A stretch of DNA of 64,000 bases from CAZTDD01 sp964612675. Lineage in GTDB: Bacteria; Hinthialibacterota; Hinthialibacteria; Hinthialibacterales; JAKPRU01. The position numbers and the translations under genes were made by a program. This document shows, piece by piece, positions 42,580-50,950 of this stretch. Under the pieces are notes generated by a model. That model saw only the letters and a program-made list of their open reading frames with translations. It was not told the origin of the DNA and made no database searches. Location of the stretch: assembly GCA_964612675.1 (NCBI GenBank), contig CAZTDD010000001.1, positions 186,001 through 250,000 of the forward strand, read 5' to 3'. Every line of letters begins with the position of its first letter. The first letter of the stretch is position 1.

Positions 42580-43674
42580 ATGAAATATCTCGATTCGTCG
42601 TTTTGGGGTAACTCAATCGCAGCTTGGGTTACCGCTTTGGCCGCCGCCGTTCTTCTGTTCTTCATCATATGGATTGTGAAAGCAGTTCTTGCGAGACGTT
42701 TTGCTGCAATGGCCGAGAAAAGAGACGAATTCGGCGTCAGTGGCTTCCTTGCCGAGATGCTCACCAGGACAAAATTATTCCTGATTGCCGTTCTGGCGTT
42801 GTGCTTCGGGACGCGTGCACTATACGTCACAGAATCGGCAAACGAATGGATTGGGATGGTGGCGATTTTCGCCTTCATGATCCAGCTCGGCATTTGGGGC
42901 AACGCGGGCATCAATTTCTGGTTTGCACGTTACAAAAAGGCCCACCTGGAGAAGGACGCATCCCGTGTGAGTACCGTGGGGGCAATGATTTTCATTGGCC
43001 GCGTCGTTTTGTTCTCCATTATTCTATTACTAGCTCTTGACAACGTTCCGGGAGTCGAGGTGGATACGCTGCTCGCAAGTCTTGGTGTCGGCGGTATTGC
43101 GGTCGCCCTGGCTGTACAGAACGTTCTGGCCGATCTTTTCGCATCGCTGTCAATTTCTCTCGACAAACCTTTCGTGATCGGGGATTTCATAATCGTCGAC
43201 AACTACCTGGGGAGTATCGAACATGTGGGACTCAAAACCACCCGCATCCGTAGTCTTTCGGGCGAACAACTCGTTTTTGCAAACAACGACCTACTCAACA
43301 GCCGCATACGGAATTACAAGCGTATGCTCGAACGTCGTGCAGTATTCACGATCGGTGTCGTTTATCAAACGCCTCCCGAAAAACTCAGAAAAATTCCACC
43401 AATGATACGGGAAATTATTGAGTCGCAGGAAAAGACACGGTTCGATCGCGCCCATTTCAAGGAATTCGGCAATTTCTCACTCAACTTCGAAATCGTCTAC
43501 TACATCCTGGCTCCTGATTACAACATTTATATGGACATCCAGCAAGCAATCAATTTAACGATATATGAGCGTTTCGAAGAAGAAGGAATCGAGTTCGCGT
43601 ATCCGACACAAACCCTATTTGTCAACGAACAGACCGGTACCGCGAGCGAGACATCGACTACCAGCATTCAATAA
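42580..43674 (+). CDS. Mechanosensitive channel of the MscS family
   Basis: A 364-residue inner-membrane channel. The start at 42580 has GGAAGGAGA seven bases upstream; an upstream ATG at 42562 overlaps that site and is less likely. At least three or four hydrophobic helices are seen (about 10-30, 55-75, 85-110, 130-150), then the pore-lining Gly/Ala helix LLASLGVGGIAVALAVQNVL and the beta domain DKPFVIGDFIIVDNYLGSIE, TTRIRSLSGEQLVFANNDLL and LERRAVFTIGVVYQTPPEKL. MscS channels open on membrane tension and release solutes on osmotic downshift. The aldo/keto reductase follows after 18 bases and is likely co-transcribed. Confidence 0.92.
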   Translation: MKYLDSSFWGNSIAAWVTALAAAVLLFFIIWIVKAVLARRFAAMAEKRDEFGVSGFLAEMLTRTKLFLIAVLALCFGTRALYVTESANEWIGMVAIFAFMIQLGIWGNAGINFWFARYKKAHLEKDASRVSTVGAMIFIGRVVLFSIILLLALDNVPGVEVDTLLASLGVGGIAVALAVQNVLADLFASLSISLDKPFVIGDFIIVDNYLGSIEHVGLKTTRIRSLSGEQLVFANNDLLNSRIRNYKRMLERRAVFTIGVVYQTPPEKLRKIPPMIREIIESQEKTRFDRAHFKEFGNFSLNFEIVYYILAPDYNIYMDIQQAINLTIYERFEEEGIEFAYPTQTLFVNEQTGTASETSTTSIQ

Positions 43675-43692
43675 CGGAAGGAGAGTATTGTC

Positions 43693-44697
43693 ATGGAAAA
43701 ACGACCGCTTGGACAATCAGGAATAGAAGCATCCACCGTCGCGTTCGGCGCGTGGGCCATCGGAGGATGGATGTGGGGAGGAACCGAGGAAAAAGACGCG
43801 ATCGCAGCCATCCATGCCGCCATCGATTCCGGCGTCAATCTAATCGACACTGCCGCTATCTACGGATTCGGTCTTTCCGAAGAAATCGTCGGCAAAGCAA
43901 TTCATGACCGGCGGGACAAGGTTGTACTCGCAACGAAATGCGCAATGGTGTGTAATACACAGAAGGGCGAGTTCAAATTCAGATCGACCGCATATGGGCC
44001 AAGTTCCGACGGACATATCGCGATTTATACCTATCTCGGTGCCGAATCGATTCGCGGCGAGGTCGAGGAAAGCCTGAGCCGGCTGAAAACCGATTGCATC
44101 GATCTCTATCAAACTCACTGGCAGGATTCGACCACTCCCATCGAAGAGACTATGAGCACACTGTTGGATCTGAAAAAGGAAGGAAAGATCCGTGCTATCG
44201 GGGTAAGCAACGCAAACCCGGACCATATGGACGAATATCGGAAATATGGGCCACTGGATACCGACCAGGAAAAATACAATATGCTCGAACGGGATTTGGA
44301 GAAGGAGCAACTGCCGTACTGCCACGAGAACAACGTCGCGGTTCTTGCGTATTCCCCGTTAGCGAAAGGCCTGTTGACCGGGAAAGTCGGACCGGACCGG
44401 GAATTCAGCGAAGGGGATCATCGACGCGAGGATCCACGATTCTCGATGGAGAACCGTAAGCGAGTCGCCGAACTCCTTGAGAAAATCAAACCCATCGCGG
44501 AGGCGCACAATTTCACGTTCGCCCAGTTGGCTATCGCCTGGACGATACGGCAACCGGGCCTGACACATGCTCTTTGCGGAGCGCGCAATCCCAAGCAAGC
44601 CCAGGAAAACGCCACCGCCGGCAGCGTCCAACTCTCAGACGATGAGTTGAAGACAATCCGACAGGCCGTCGAGGAGTACAGTCCACCGGAAGAATGA
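43693..44697 (+). CDS. Aldo/keto reductase
   Basis: A 334-residue NAD(P)H-dependent oxidoreductase with the (beta/alpha)8 fold. It begins MEKRPLGQSGIEASTVAFGA. The catalytic tetrad is visible as D52 and Y57 (LIDTAAIYGFG), K82 (VVLATKCAM) and the His of LYQTHWQD near residue 140. The cofactor loops NPKQAQENA and AIAWTIRQPG appear near the C-terminus. Members reduce aldehydes and sugar carbonyls; the substrate is not known. GGAAGGAG precedes the ATG. Its pairing with the mechanosensitive channel suggests a stress unit, perhaps for detoxifying carbonyls or handling sugars, but this is inference. Confidence 0.9.
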   Translation: MEKRPLGQSGIEASTVAFGAWAIGGWMWGGTEEKDAIAAIHAAIDSGVNLIDTAAIYGFGLSEEIVGKAIHDRRDKVVLATKCAMVCNTQKGEFKFRSTAYGPSSDGHIAIYTYLGAESIRGEVEESLSRLKTDCIDLYQTHWQDSTTPIEETMSTLLDLKKEGKIRAIGVSNANPDHMDEYRKYGPLDTDQEKYNMLERDLEKEQLPYCHENNVAVLAYSPLAKGLLTGKVGPDREFSEGDHRREDPRFSMENRKRVAELLEKIKPIAEAHNFTFAQLAIAWTIRQPGLTHALCGARNPKQAQENATAGSVQLSDDELKTIRQAVEEYSPPEE

Positions 44698-45145
44698 ATC
44701 GGGACACGGTCAAACCGTAGACCTCCCTCGGCCGTAGCCGTCACGTTTTCTCTGGAGCGAAGCGCGTTAACGGGCTGTCGATAGAAGGCGGCATGCCAGC
44801 AGCGAAAGGCTGCTATGAAATCACGAAAGGTGAGGAATCTCTAGTTTTCTTTCACAGGCAGGGCCGCAAGAGCACCTTGAGCGCGGGCATGTTCCGCGTT
44901 CATCCGCAATCAGTCCGCTGTTGAAAATGACAAACCCGCAGACGCTGTTCAGATGGGGACCAACGAGACTGCAGACAAAATATAATGGAACTTGCTGGAA
45001 TTCTGTTTAGGGGGCGGGTGCAGGGGCGGCGGGGAGAGCGCCGCCCCTACACCACTACAGCAGAGACCCGTGGGAGAAATACGGGAGGAAGGGTCTTGGT
45101 AATGGAGTTTCTTACCTCATTTGTCTCCTTCTAAGCCGAAGAGGC
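44698..45145. other. Intergenic gap of about 450 bases with inverted repeats
   Basis: No credible coding frame was found. The gap has a hairpin AGCAGC-GAAAG-GCTGCT (44798-44814) and a GC-rich palindrome at 45018-45052. It lies between the aldo/keto reductase (+) and the guanylyltransferase gene (-), which converge here, so it may hold transcription stops or repeat elements. Confidence 0.5.
45018..45052. repeat. GC-rich inverted repeat
   Basis: GTGCAGGGGCGGCG and CGCCGCCCCTACAC pair over 14 positions with one mismatch around a seven-base loop. It has no T-run after it on either strand. It resembles REP-type or MITE-like intergenic palindromes, but no second copy is visible in the window. Confidence 0.45.
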
Positions 45146-46219
45146 CTAGGCATATAGTCTCTTACCTGCGTCCGATTGGACGGGAGGCGCTGGAATCGGT
45201 CTTTCCCGGGATTTCGTTAATTGAAAATCCGAGCGTAAATTCAACATTTCCAATGAATTCCTGACACGATCCGGGTGCTGCCAATCCGACCAGTGTAAAC
45301 CTGCGTCCATCGGCAGTACCAACGTGCGGTCAAAGGCGTTCTGAGCAACCTCCAGGAAGAAGTCGACCGGACGCAATCCCAAATACAAGTGGTACATCGC
45401 AATGGCCAGGTGATCTTCCGGTGCACGCCTTTCCGTAACGGCATGAAGCACGCTTCTGTATGTTTCAAAACGTCTCAATATATTCGGAATCCACTGCCAG
45501 GCAATCGCGTAAAGCGTTCTCGCCTTGGCAGCAATAACTTTTGTATTCAATACCCACCCGTCGCGGAAGAGCCAGTCCGCATCGGAACGATTGGGCTTCT
45601 CCCAGAGTCGATCCGCCGCCAAGAGCCCCGTCCCGGGCATGGAGACATCCAACAGATCGCTGGCCGGTATAGAGAAAGATTCCTCTACAAGATCCCCGAG
45701 TTTGATCCATCCGTACCCGGATTCCGGGTGGCTCGGGATCGCACCGAGAAAAACCATCCGTTGGATTTCCTTCTCACAAACGTTCAATGCAAGGTCTACA
45801 TAAGAGACAAACCGATCTTCGGGATAGATGAAATGGTCGGATGGGAAAACGGCAACCACTCCTTCCGGGTCTCTTTCGAGAATATGCGACAAACCGAGCA
45901 TAATTGCGGGGGCCGTATCCCGGTTGCTGGGCTGATACAGGATTGTCCCCTTAAAGGAATCGATGCACTCCTCCAGACACCCCTGATAATCCACCAGTGT
46001 AACGATAACCAGCCGTTCTTCCGGGATAAGTTCCTTCGCACGGTCGATCGTGTGCTGTAACATCGACCGAGTCCCGGTAAAAGTACAGAACTGCTTTGGG
46101 AGACAGTATCCAAGCCATTCCTTGATCGGACGCCGCATTCGCTTCGTCTCACCGCCCGCTAGGATGATTCCCCATCGGCAATCGTTTGAGCAACTGTCAA
46201 GCCCGTTTCTTTCTTTCAT
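45146..46219 (-). CDS. Mannose-1-phosphate guanylyltransferase-like nucleotidyltransferase
   Basis: A 357-residue cytoplasmic sugar nucleotidyltransferase. The N-terminal nucleotide loop is GIILAGGETKRM, and family features include LPKQFCTFTGTRSMLQHTIDR, YQPSNRDTAPAIMLGLSHIL and VAVFPSDHFIYPED, close to the GDP-mannose pyrophosphorylase pattern. It would make GDP-mannose or a related nucleotide sugar for exopolysaccharide or envelope glycans. The C-terminal part (about 230-350) is less conserved and lacks a clear left-handed helix domain or isomerase domain. GAGGAAACGCA lies before the ATG. It stands alone on the - strand, convergent with the aldo/keto reductase and divergent from the PRC-barrel unit. 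Confidence 0.8.
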   Translation of the reverse strand: MKERNGLDSCSNDCRWGIILAGGETKRMRRPIKEWLGYCLPKQFCTFTGTRSMLQHTIDRAKELIPEERLVIVTLVDYQGCLEECIDSFKGTILYQPSNRDTAPAIMLGLSHILERDPEGVVAVFPSDHFIYPEDRFVSYVDLALNVCEKEIQRMVFLGAIPSHPESGYGWIKLGDLVEESFSIPASDLLDVSMPGTGLLAADRLWEKPNRSDADWLFRDGWVLNTKVIAAKARTLYAIAWQWIPNILRRFETYRSVLHAVTERRAPEDHLAIAMYHLYLGLRPVDFFLEVAQNAFDRTLVLPMDAGLHWSDWQHPDRVRNSLEMLNLRSDFQLTKSRERPIPAPPVQSDAGKRLYA

Positions 46220-46343
46220 TGCGTTTCCTCAACCCGCATTAGACTCGCTGGTATCAAGTCAAATCTGAATCTTCAACTCTGAACGACACCCATACTATCC
46301 CACACGGGTATACCCTTTACAATCGGGAGATTCCCTGTTGGGG

Positions 46344-46381
46344 GGTCAGGAGATTCCCCATGGTAAGGAGAGATCCTGACC
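46344..46381. repeat. Inverted repeat, eight-base arms
   Basis: GGTCAGGA (46344-46351) and TCCTGACC (46374-46381) are perfect arms around a 22-base loop that contains GGTAAGGAGAG. AGGAGATTCCCC and GGGAGATTCCC occur in and next to it as a near-direct repeat. Confidence 0.5.
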
Positions 46382-46580
46382 ATTTGGGACCGTTCTCATC
46401 TCTCAACGTACGAATGAGGCATCGGGTTACGCTATAAACGACAAGCAGCCCAAGTCTCGCTTTGAAATCACGCTCCAGCCCCCTCTTTTTTGGGTACCCT
46501 CTCTTACGAGGTGCGGACCATCGGAGCCGGTGGTTTGAGGAGGAAAGGCTCGCAGATAGGAGAAGTGACAAGTAATGGGG

Positions 46581-46623
46581 GCCCCGATTGCTCGGAATTC
46601 GTCCGTTCGAATGCAATCGGGGC
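46581..46623. repeat. Long hairpin with 11-base perfect arms
   Basis: GCCCCGATTGC (46581-46591) pairs with GCAATCGGGGC (46613-46623). The 21-base loop contains an inner stem ATTCG/CGAAT. This stable fold on either strand is not explained by a gene and could be part of a non-coding RNA or a mobile-element remnant. Confidence 0.55.
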
Positions 46624-46955
46624 GACGAAGGAGCAAGAGGCCGGCGGTGAGGAACCCCGAATGAGCTCTCTGCCAGTCAAAGGAGGAGGGAGCCAAACTC
46701 CTCGACACCAGAGGCTTTACGCAAGACAATAACCGTTACATTTCTCTATCATTATGTGTAAGAAATACACAGAACCTGCCGAGAAAATCCCTGGAGTCCA
46801 ACACGTCTTCAACAATACCCCATAGCCCATTCTACGGTCTCCAAATCAGCCTATCCCGCATGAGGCACGCCTGTCAGGTGTTTTATGGGATTCCAAAGGT
46901 CAGGGGGCTCCGTCATGACTCCCTGCGCTCCGCAAACAGGGAGAAATCCATCTTC

Positions 46956-46971
46956 TGGCATACAACTTGCA
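46956..46971 (+). promoter_or_regulatory. Sigma-54 promoter upstream of PRC-barrel gene
   Basis: TGGCATACAACTTGCA fits the sigma-54 consensus (TGGCAYR, four bases, TTGCW) at every defined position, with GG and GC elements ten bases apart. It is about 105 bases before the start of the PRC-barrel gene and reads toward it. A sigma-54 activator is encoded nearby at 48871-49935. CAGGG/CCCTG repeats just upstream may be part of its control region. Confidence 0.85.
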
Positions 46972-47076
46972 CAGATTGAAGCACGACGGGGCGCGAGAGA
47001 TGCCCGCAATTGCTGTCGAAAAGTGGCGGGTTTCTCATTCTCAGCGTTCCGGAATCAATGAAAGGAGGTCGTACCC

Positions 47077-47850
47077 ATGTTAAGGCTGCTCAAAGAGATA
47101 GAAGGATACCAAATCCAGGCAGTTGATGGCGTTTTGGGCAGCGCGCACGATTTCCTGTTCAGCGATCAAGACTGGAATATCCGTTATCTTGTTGTCGATA
47201 CAGGAAACTGGCTGCCCGGCCGTCGAGTACTAATTTACACGGGCGCATTGGATCAGCCGAATTGGTCCCAAAAACTGTTTCCTGTGAATCTTACGAAAGA
47301 CGCTATCGAAAAGAGCCCGCACCTGGATGCCCACAAGCCGGTCTCACGACAGCACGAGATGGAGTTGTTCCGCCATTATAAATGGGTCCCGTACTGGGCG
47401 CCCGCTCCCGGAGCGATTCCGCCGGTTGCGCCGGTGGAAGGTCCGGACCAGGTAGATCAATCCGGGTTGGAGGAAGAAACCGATCCGCATCTCAGGAGTT
47501 TCCGCGAAGTCTGCGGCTATCACGTGGAAACGGCTGACGATAAACGTACGGGCCATGTCGAAGATTTCGTGGTCAACGATGATAATTGGATCGCCCGCTA
47601 TTTCGTCGTCGACACCCGCGACTTCCTGCCGGGCAAGAGAGTCCTCTTGGCGACAGAGTGGGCGCAGGAAATCTGGTACAAGGAACGAGTTGTCCGGTTT
47701 GACGTAAAGGAAAACGACATCAAAGAAGGTCCGGAATTCGACCCCAACCTACCGGTCAATCGTGAAACAGAAGAGAGACTTTATGATTTCTATGGTAGAC
47801 CCGTCTACTGGCAGGATTCCGAACCGCCACCGGTTTACCCACCGGCATAA
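47077..47850 (+). CDS. Protein with two PRC-barrel domains
   Basis: A 257-residue cytoplasmic protein made of two PRC-barrel domains (about 1-95 and 135-235) joined by a Pro/Ala-rich linker. Repeated landmarks are EIEGYQIQAVDGVLGSAHDF with LVVDTGNWLPGRRVLI in the first, and VCGYHVETADDKRTGHVEDF with FVVDTRDFLPGKRVLL in the second. PRC barrels stabilise RNA-processing or photosynthetic complexes in other proteins, but stand-alone double-domain proteins are mostly of unknown role and often stress-induced. GAAAGGAGG lies upstream. The sigma-54 promoter at 46956 drives it, and the SCP2-like gene follows with a 94-base gap. Confidence 0.85.
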   Translation: MLRLLKEIEGYQIQAVDGVLGSAHDFLFSDQDWNIRYLVVDTGNWLPGRRVLIYTGALDQPNWSQKLFPVNLTKDAIEKSPHLDAHKPVSRQHEMELFRHYKWVPYWAPAPGAIPPVAPVEGPDQVDQSGLEEETDPHLRSFREVCGYHVETADDKRTGHVEDFVVNDDNWIARYFVVDTRDFLPGKRVLLATEWAQEIWYKERVVRFDVKENDIKEGPEFDPNLPVNRETEERLYDFYGRPVYWQDSEPPPVYPPA

Positions 47851-47944
47851 CAGACAGACCGAAGCATCCTGGTTTATCCCGGCTACGACCCGCCCGGGAT
47901 AGACCGGACACTACACAAAAGACCTGAAAAGGAGAGTGCCAATA

Positions 47945-48316
47945 ATGAGTGAGACTACTGAAACACTCTTTAAGCAAGTGTTAAACGTTATGAATCAGTC
48001 AATTGCCGTCCACCAGGATACATTCCTGTATCGGGAAATCTTCAAAGCAAGTGAGAAGATTCTCGGCGGCAAGCATATTGGAGTGGCTGTGTACGCAGAG
48101 GATCCGGACACGCCGCACGACTATTACACCATCTGCTTCGAAAACGGGAAGTTTGAGTTGATTTCACACGGCAAGGAAGAACCGGCGCTGACGTGGAAGG
48201 TTTCGGAAAGCTATCTGCGCAAGGTCGCAGACAACCCACAGGAATTCATCCGGCATCCGGAGAAGCTTGATTGGGAATGGTTGAAGAGCCGCATCGGTTC
48301 ATTGAAGCCTGAATAA
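47945..48316 (+). CDS. Small SCP2-like protein
   Basis: A 123-residue acidic cytoplasmic protein. The ATG at 47945 has AAAAGGAG ten bases upstream. The region DYYTICFENGKFELISHGKE and LTWKVSESYLRKVADNPQEF resembles the strand-helix order of sterol-carrier-protein-2 domains, which bind lipids or act as dimer modules, but the match is not decisive. It ends before a strong terminator, so the PRC-barrel and SCP2-like genes probably form one sigma-54 transcript. Confidence 0.6.
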   Translation: MSETTETLFKQVLNVMNQSIAVHQDTFLYREIFKASEKILGGKHIGVAVYAEDPDTPHDYYTICFENGKFELISHGKEEPALTWKVSESYLRKVADNPQEFIRHPEKLDWEWLKSRIGSLKPE

Positions 48317-48341
48317 CTTCTCATCATCAATGGGGATAAAC

Positions 48342-48377
48342 AAAAGAGCCTCCGGCGAATCACCGGAGGCTCTTTTT
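48342..48377. terminator. Rho-independent terminator
   Basis: AAAAGAGCCTCCGG, a seven-base loop, CCGGAGGCTCTTTTT. The stem is perfect over 14 positions with flanking A- and T-tracts, so it can stop the PRC-barrel transcript on the + strand and the convergent gene on the - strand. Confidence 0.92.
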
Positions 48378-48406
48378 GCGTACAATTAGGAAATAGATGC
48401 TGTACG

Positions 48407-48781
48407 TTATGCCGTTCGGTCTACGTTTTCACCAGGTTCGGGAGTTTCTCTCTGGTCGTAATCGGGCCAAAAGGCCGCCTCATCCTCTTCGTATTGCGGA
48501 TTGGCCTCGGTAGCGACCGCATTCGAAAGTTCTTTCCGTTCTTCGGTATGGTTCTGTTGTTCCTGAAACCGCTGCTTTTCGCGGTTGGTCGACGATGCAG
48601 GAGCATCCGTTGTTTCGGTTTCCTGCGTTTCCTGGACCTCTTGATCGACAGGAGTACCACGCTGCAGTTCCTGCCGAATGGTTATCTGACGATTTCGGTC
48701 TTTGATCGGCCTCTTGCGGGTCTCGTTTCGAAACATCGCCTCTCCCGCGGCGGGGGCATGCCAAATATCAGCAGGTCGCAT
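48407..48781 (-). CDS. Small charged hypothetical protein
   Basis: A 124-residue polar protein, rich in Glu, Gln, Thr and Arg, with no fold or membrane segment visible. It starts MRPADIWHAPAAGEAMFRNE; the ATG at 48781 has AAGGAG nine bases upstream. The middle is a repetitive Gln/Glu/Thr region (QEVQETQETETTD, then EKQRFQEQQNHTEERKE). It is likely intrinsically disordered. Function is unknown. It lies next to the sigma-54 activator and converges on the shared terminator. Confidence 0.5.
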   Translation of the reverse strand: MRPADIWHAPAAGEAMFRNETRKRPIKDRNRQITIRQELQRGTPVDQEVQETQETETTDAPASSTNREKQRFQEQQNHTEERKELSNAVATEANPQYEEDEAAFWPDYDQRETPEPGENVDRTA

Positions 48782-48870
48782 GATACACACCTCCTTCTTA
48801 CTACTTAGTATACAAACGGTTCAGAGGAATCTCAACCAGCGGAAAACCAGCGGAAAATCAGCGGACTTCT

Positions 48871-49935
48871 TCAGCCGGAAATCTTCCAGCGCGCCAACTT
48901 TGTGTAGAGTGTTTTCCGGCTGAGTCCCAGGCGTTCGGAGGCGCGAGTCTTGTTGTTGCCCACTAAAGAAAGCGTTTTCAGAATGTACGCTTTTTCGACC
49001 TCTTCCAAAGACAGCCCTAAGGGAATATAGATTCCGTCCGACAGGGCGGTATCGCTTGGAGAAACATGTGGAGGCATGCCGGGTAATCCAACCGGTAGGG
49101 GATGCTGAGGAGGCAACGAATCGGATGGAACCAGGGTTGGAGAGGATTCCTCCGATTCAGGTCGAACACGATCCGGTAGGTGTTCGGGCTGGATGTCGTT
49201 GCGGCCGGCGAGAATCGCGGCGTGATAGAGCACGTTCCGCAGCTCGCGGATGTTTCCGGGCCAGTCATAGATGGACAACATACGCAATGCTGTGGAAGAA
49301 ATCCCATCCGCTACGTTCTCATATTCCCGCGACATCTCCGCCAGGAAATGACGCGCGAGAATCGTTATATCGCGCTTGCGCTGGCGAAGCGGCGGTATAT
49401 TGATCTGCAGGACCTGCAAACGGTGAAGCAGGTCGATCCGAAACCGTTTCTGCCGCACCTGTTTCATGGGATCTTCATTCACAGCAGCCAAAATACGGAC
49501 ATCCGAATCCAGATCGTTTTCCCCTCCAACGCGACGATACTTCGCGCTTTCAAGAACACGGAGCAGTGAGATTTGTACGCGGTCGTCCATCGCCAGTACT
49601 TCGTCCAGAAAAAGCGTTCCTCCTTGTGCTTCTTGAAAGCGACCGACCCGGTTGCCCGCCGCTCCCGTGAAGGATCCTTTTTCGTGCCCAAAGAGCTCGC
49701 TTCCCAGAAGCTCGGGTGGAATGGCCCCCATGTTGATCGGCACAAAAGGTTGTTCTTTTCGGGCGCTACGGGTGTGGATCTCCCACGCTACCAATTCCTT
49801 CCCCGTGCCGGTCTCCCCCCGGATCAGAACAGGCAGGTCCACTTTAGCAGCCTTTTCGATCAGAGCAAAAATATTCTGCATTCGCTTGCCTGTACCGATC
49901 AATTTTCCAAATCTTGGAATTTCTTGAATAGTCAT
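48871..49935 (-). CDS. Sigma-54-dependent transcriptional activator without receiver domain
   Basis: A 354-residue enhancer-binding protein. The AAA+ domain occupies about residues 10-240: Walker A GETGTGKE (40-47), the sigma-54 contact loop GSFTGA (87-92), Walker B GGTLFLDEV (105-113), and the arginine finger region near RFRIDLLHRLQ. A Fis-type helix-turn-helix closes the protein (NNKTRASERLGLSRKTLYTKL, about 325-350). No receiver, GAF or PAS domain precedes the AAA+ part, so activation may be set by binding partners or by constitutive activity. It should open promoters such as the one at 46956. Its start lies 34 bases after the nucleotidyltransferase gene, so they may share a transcript. 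Confidence 0.93.
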   Translation of the reverse strand: MTIQEIPRFGKLIGTGKRMQNIFALIEKAAKVDLPVLIRGETGTGKELVAWEIHTRSARKEQPFVPINMGAIPPELLGSELFGHEKGSFTGAAGNRVGRFQEAQGGTLFLDEVLAMDDRVQISLLRVLESAKYRRVGGENDLDSDVRILAAVNEDPMKQVRQKRFRIDLLHRLQVLQINIPPLRQRKRDITILARHFLAEMSREYENVADGISSTALRMLSIYDWPGNIRELRNVLYHAAILAGRNDIQPEHLPDRVRPESEESSPTLVPSDSLPPQHPLPVGLPGMPPHVSPSDTALSDGIYIPLGLSLEEVEKAYILKTLSLVGNNKTRASERLGLSRKTLYTKLARWKISG

Positions 49936-49969
49936 TATTCTCTTCGTTTGTTCTTCTCTCTATACCAAT

Positions 49970-50950
49970 TTACGACGAGGTGAATTCGACTTCAGAAGAA
50001 TCTCCAACATTCAACCGCGTCAACCTGCCGACTACGGAAGCGCTTTCTCCGATGATCGACTTCTCGAGTGCCACTCCCACGACATTTGAGCCCTGATTCA
50101 GGATTGTATCGTGAAGTAATGCCCTTTCAACATGCGAATCTTTTGCAATCGAAACATAAGGTCCTATGATTGAATCAATGACGGTTGCAGTCTCGTCGAT
50201 ATAGACCGGATCGATGAGGATTGTACCGGGAATATCAGGGTGCTCGCTGTTATCTGTAAGGAGTTCACGGTTTGTCGCAAGCAACGTTTCCGGTTTTCCA
50301 CAGTCCAGCCATCGATCCACTTCCAACGTTTTCATCGTCATGCCTTGTTCCAAAAGAATCTGCAACGCGTCAGTGAGTTGGAATTCTCCTTTTGTCTTCT
50401 TCTCTTCCTGCATGAGGCGGTCCAGGGCCCCGTAGAGCGGAGCACTATCCGGGAAGAAATAGATTCCGACTAGCGCTAGATTGCTGCTCGGCTCATCCGG
50501 TTTTTCAACCAGAGCCGTGATTCGATCGCCTTCATGCTCTGCGATACCGAATCGAGTGGGGTCGCTCACGGATTTGAGCCCGATCAATACATCTTCGCTG
50601 TCGAAGACCCCGGAGAGATCGGCTTTGAAAATCGTGTCACCCAAGATAATCAGTGCCGGTCCTTCTCTCACTGCATCCTTAGTAATCCCGATCGCATGTC
50701 CCAGACCGAGGAGTTCTTCCTGTTCTACGAATGTCGCCTTGAAGTCGTAGTTCTCTTTGACATACTCCTCAATCATCTCGCCCCGGTACCCGATGACCAT
50801 TGCGACCTCGGTAACTCCCAGGTCGATCAACTGGTCGAGGATATGACCCAGGATCGGTTTTCCAGCCACGTAAAGAAGTACTTTCGGAGTCGTATGCGTG
50901 TGGGGTCGAAGTCGTGTTCCCTGACCTGCCACTGGAATGATCGCTCTCAT
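49970..50950 (-). CDS. Sugar-1-phosphate nucleotidyltransferase
   Basis: A 326-residue cytoplasmic enzyme with the nucleotidyltransferase loop IIPVAGQGTRLRPHTHTTPK at the N-terminus and ALVEKPDEPSSNLALVGIYF in the sugar-binding part. The last 70 residues carry a short left-handed beta-helix (SIIGPYVSIAKDSHVE, then KSIIGESASVVGRLT). It would make NDP-glucose or a related sugar from the 1-phosphate. Placed between the sigma-54 activator and the sucrose genes, it may supply the nucleotide sugar that sucrose-phosphate synthase uses; whether it acts on glucose is not proven. GAGGAAC lies before the start at 50950. Confidence 0.85.
   Translation of the reverse strand: MRAIIPVAGQGTRLRPHTHTTPKVLLYVAGKPILGHILDQLIDLGVTEVAMVIGYRGEMIEEYVKENYDFKATFVEQEELLGLGHAIGITKDAVREGPALIILGDTIFKADLSGVFDSEDVLIGLKSVSDPTRFGIAEHEGDRITALVEKPDEPSSNLALVGIYFFPDSAPLYGALDRLMQEEKKTKGEFQLTDALQILLEQGMTMKTLEVDRWLDCGKPETLLATNRELLTDNSEHPDIPGTILIDPVYIDETATVIDSIIGPYVSIAKDSHVERALLHDTILNQGSNVVGVALEKSIIGESASVVGRLTRLNVGDSSEVEFTSS

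Larger units (their letters stand above)
46220..47076. other. 857-base non-coding region with inverted repeats and a sigma-54 promoter
   Basis: The longest gene-free stretch of the window. It holds the palindrome GGGTATACCC (46306-46315), a repeat pair GGTCAGGA/TCCTGACC, another pair GCCCCGATTGC/GCAATCGGGGC, CAGGG and CCCTG repeats around GTCATGAC (46901-46941), and a consensus sigma-54 promoter. Short open frames on both strands show no domain or ribosome site. A structured RNA or upstream activator sites are the likely content. Confidence 0.6.

Noticed and set aside
46427..46729. - strand open frame of 100 codons in the long intergenic region
   Set aside because: It spans the inverted repeats, has no ribosome site and its product has no family likeness; the codon pattern looks non-coding.
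46500..46730. Possible RNase P or cobalamin riboswitch RNA
   Set aside because: GAGGAGGAAAGG and several stems recall parts of such RNAs, but the conserved cores (for instance AGTCCGGGC of RNase P or the B12 box) are absent.
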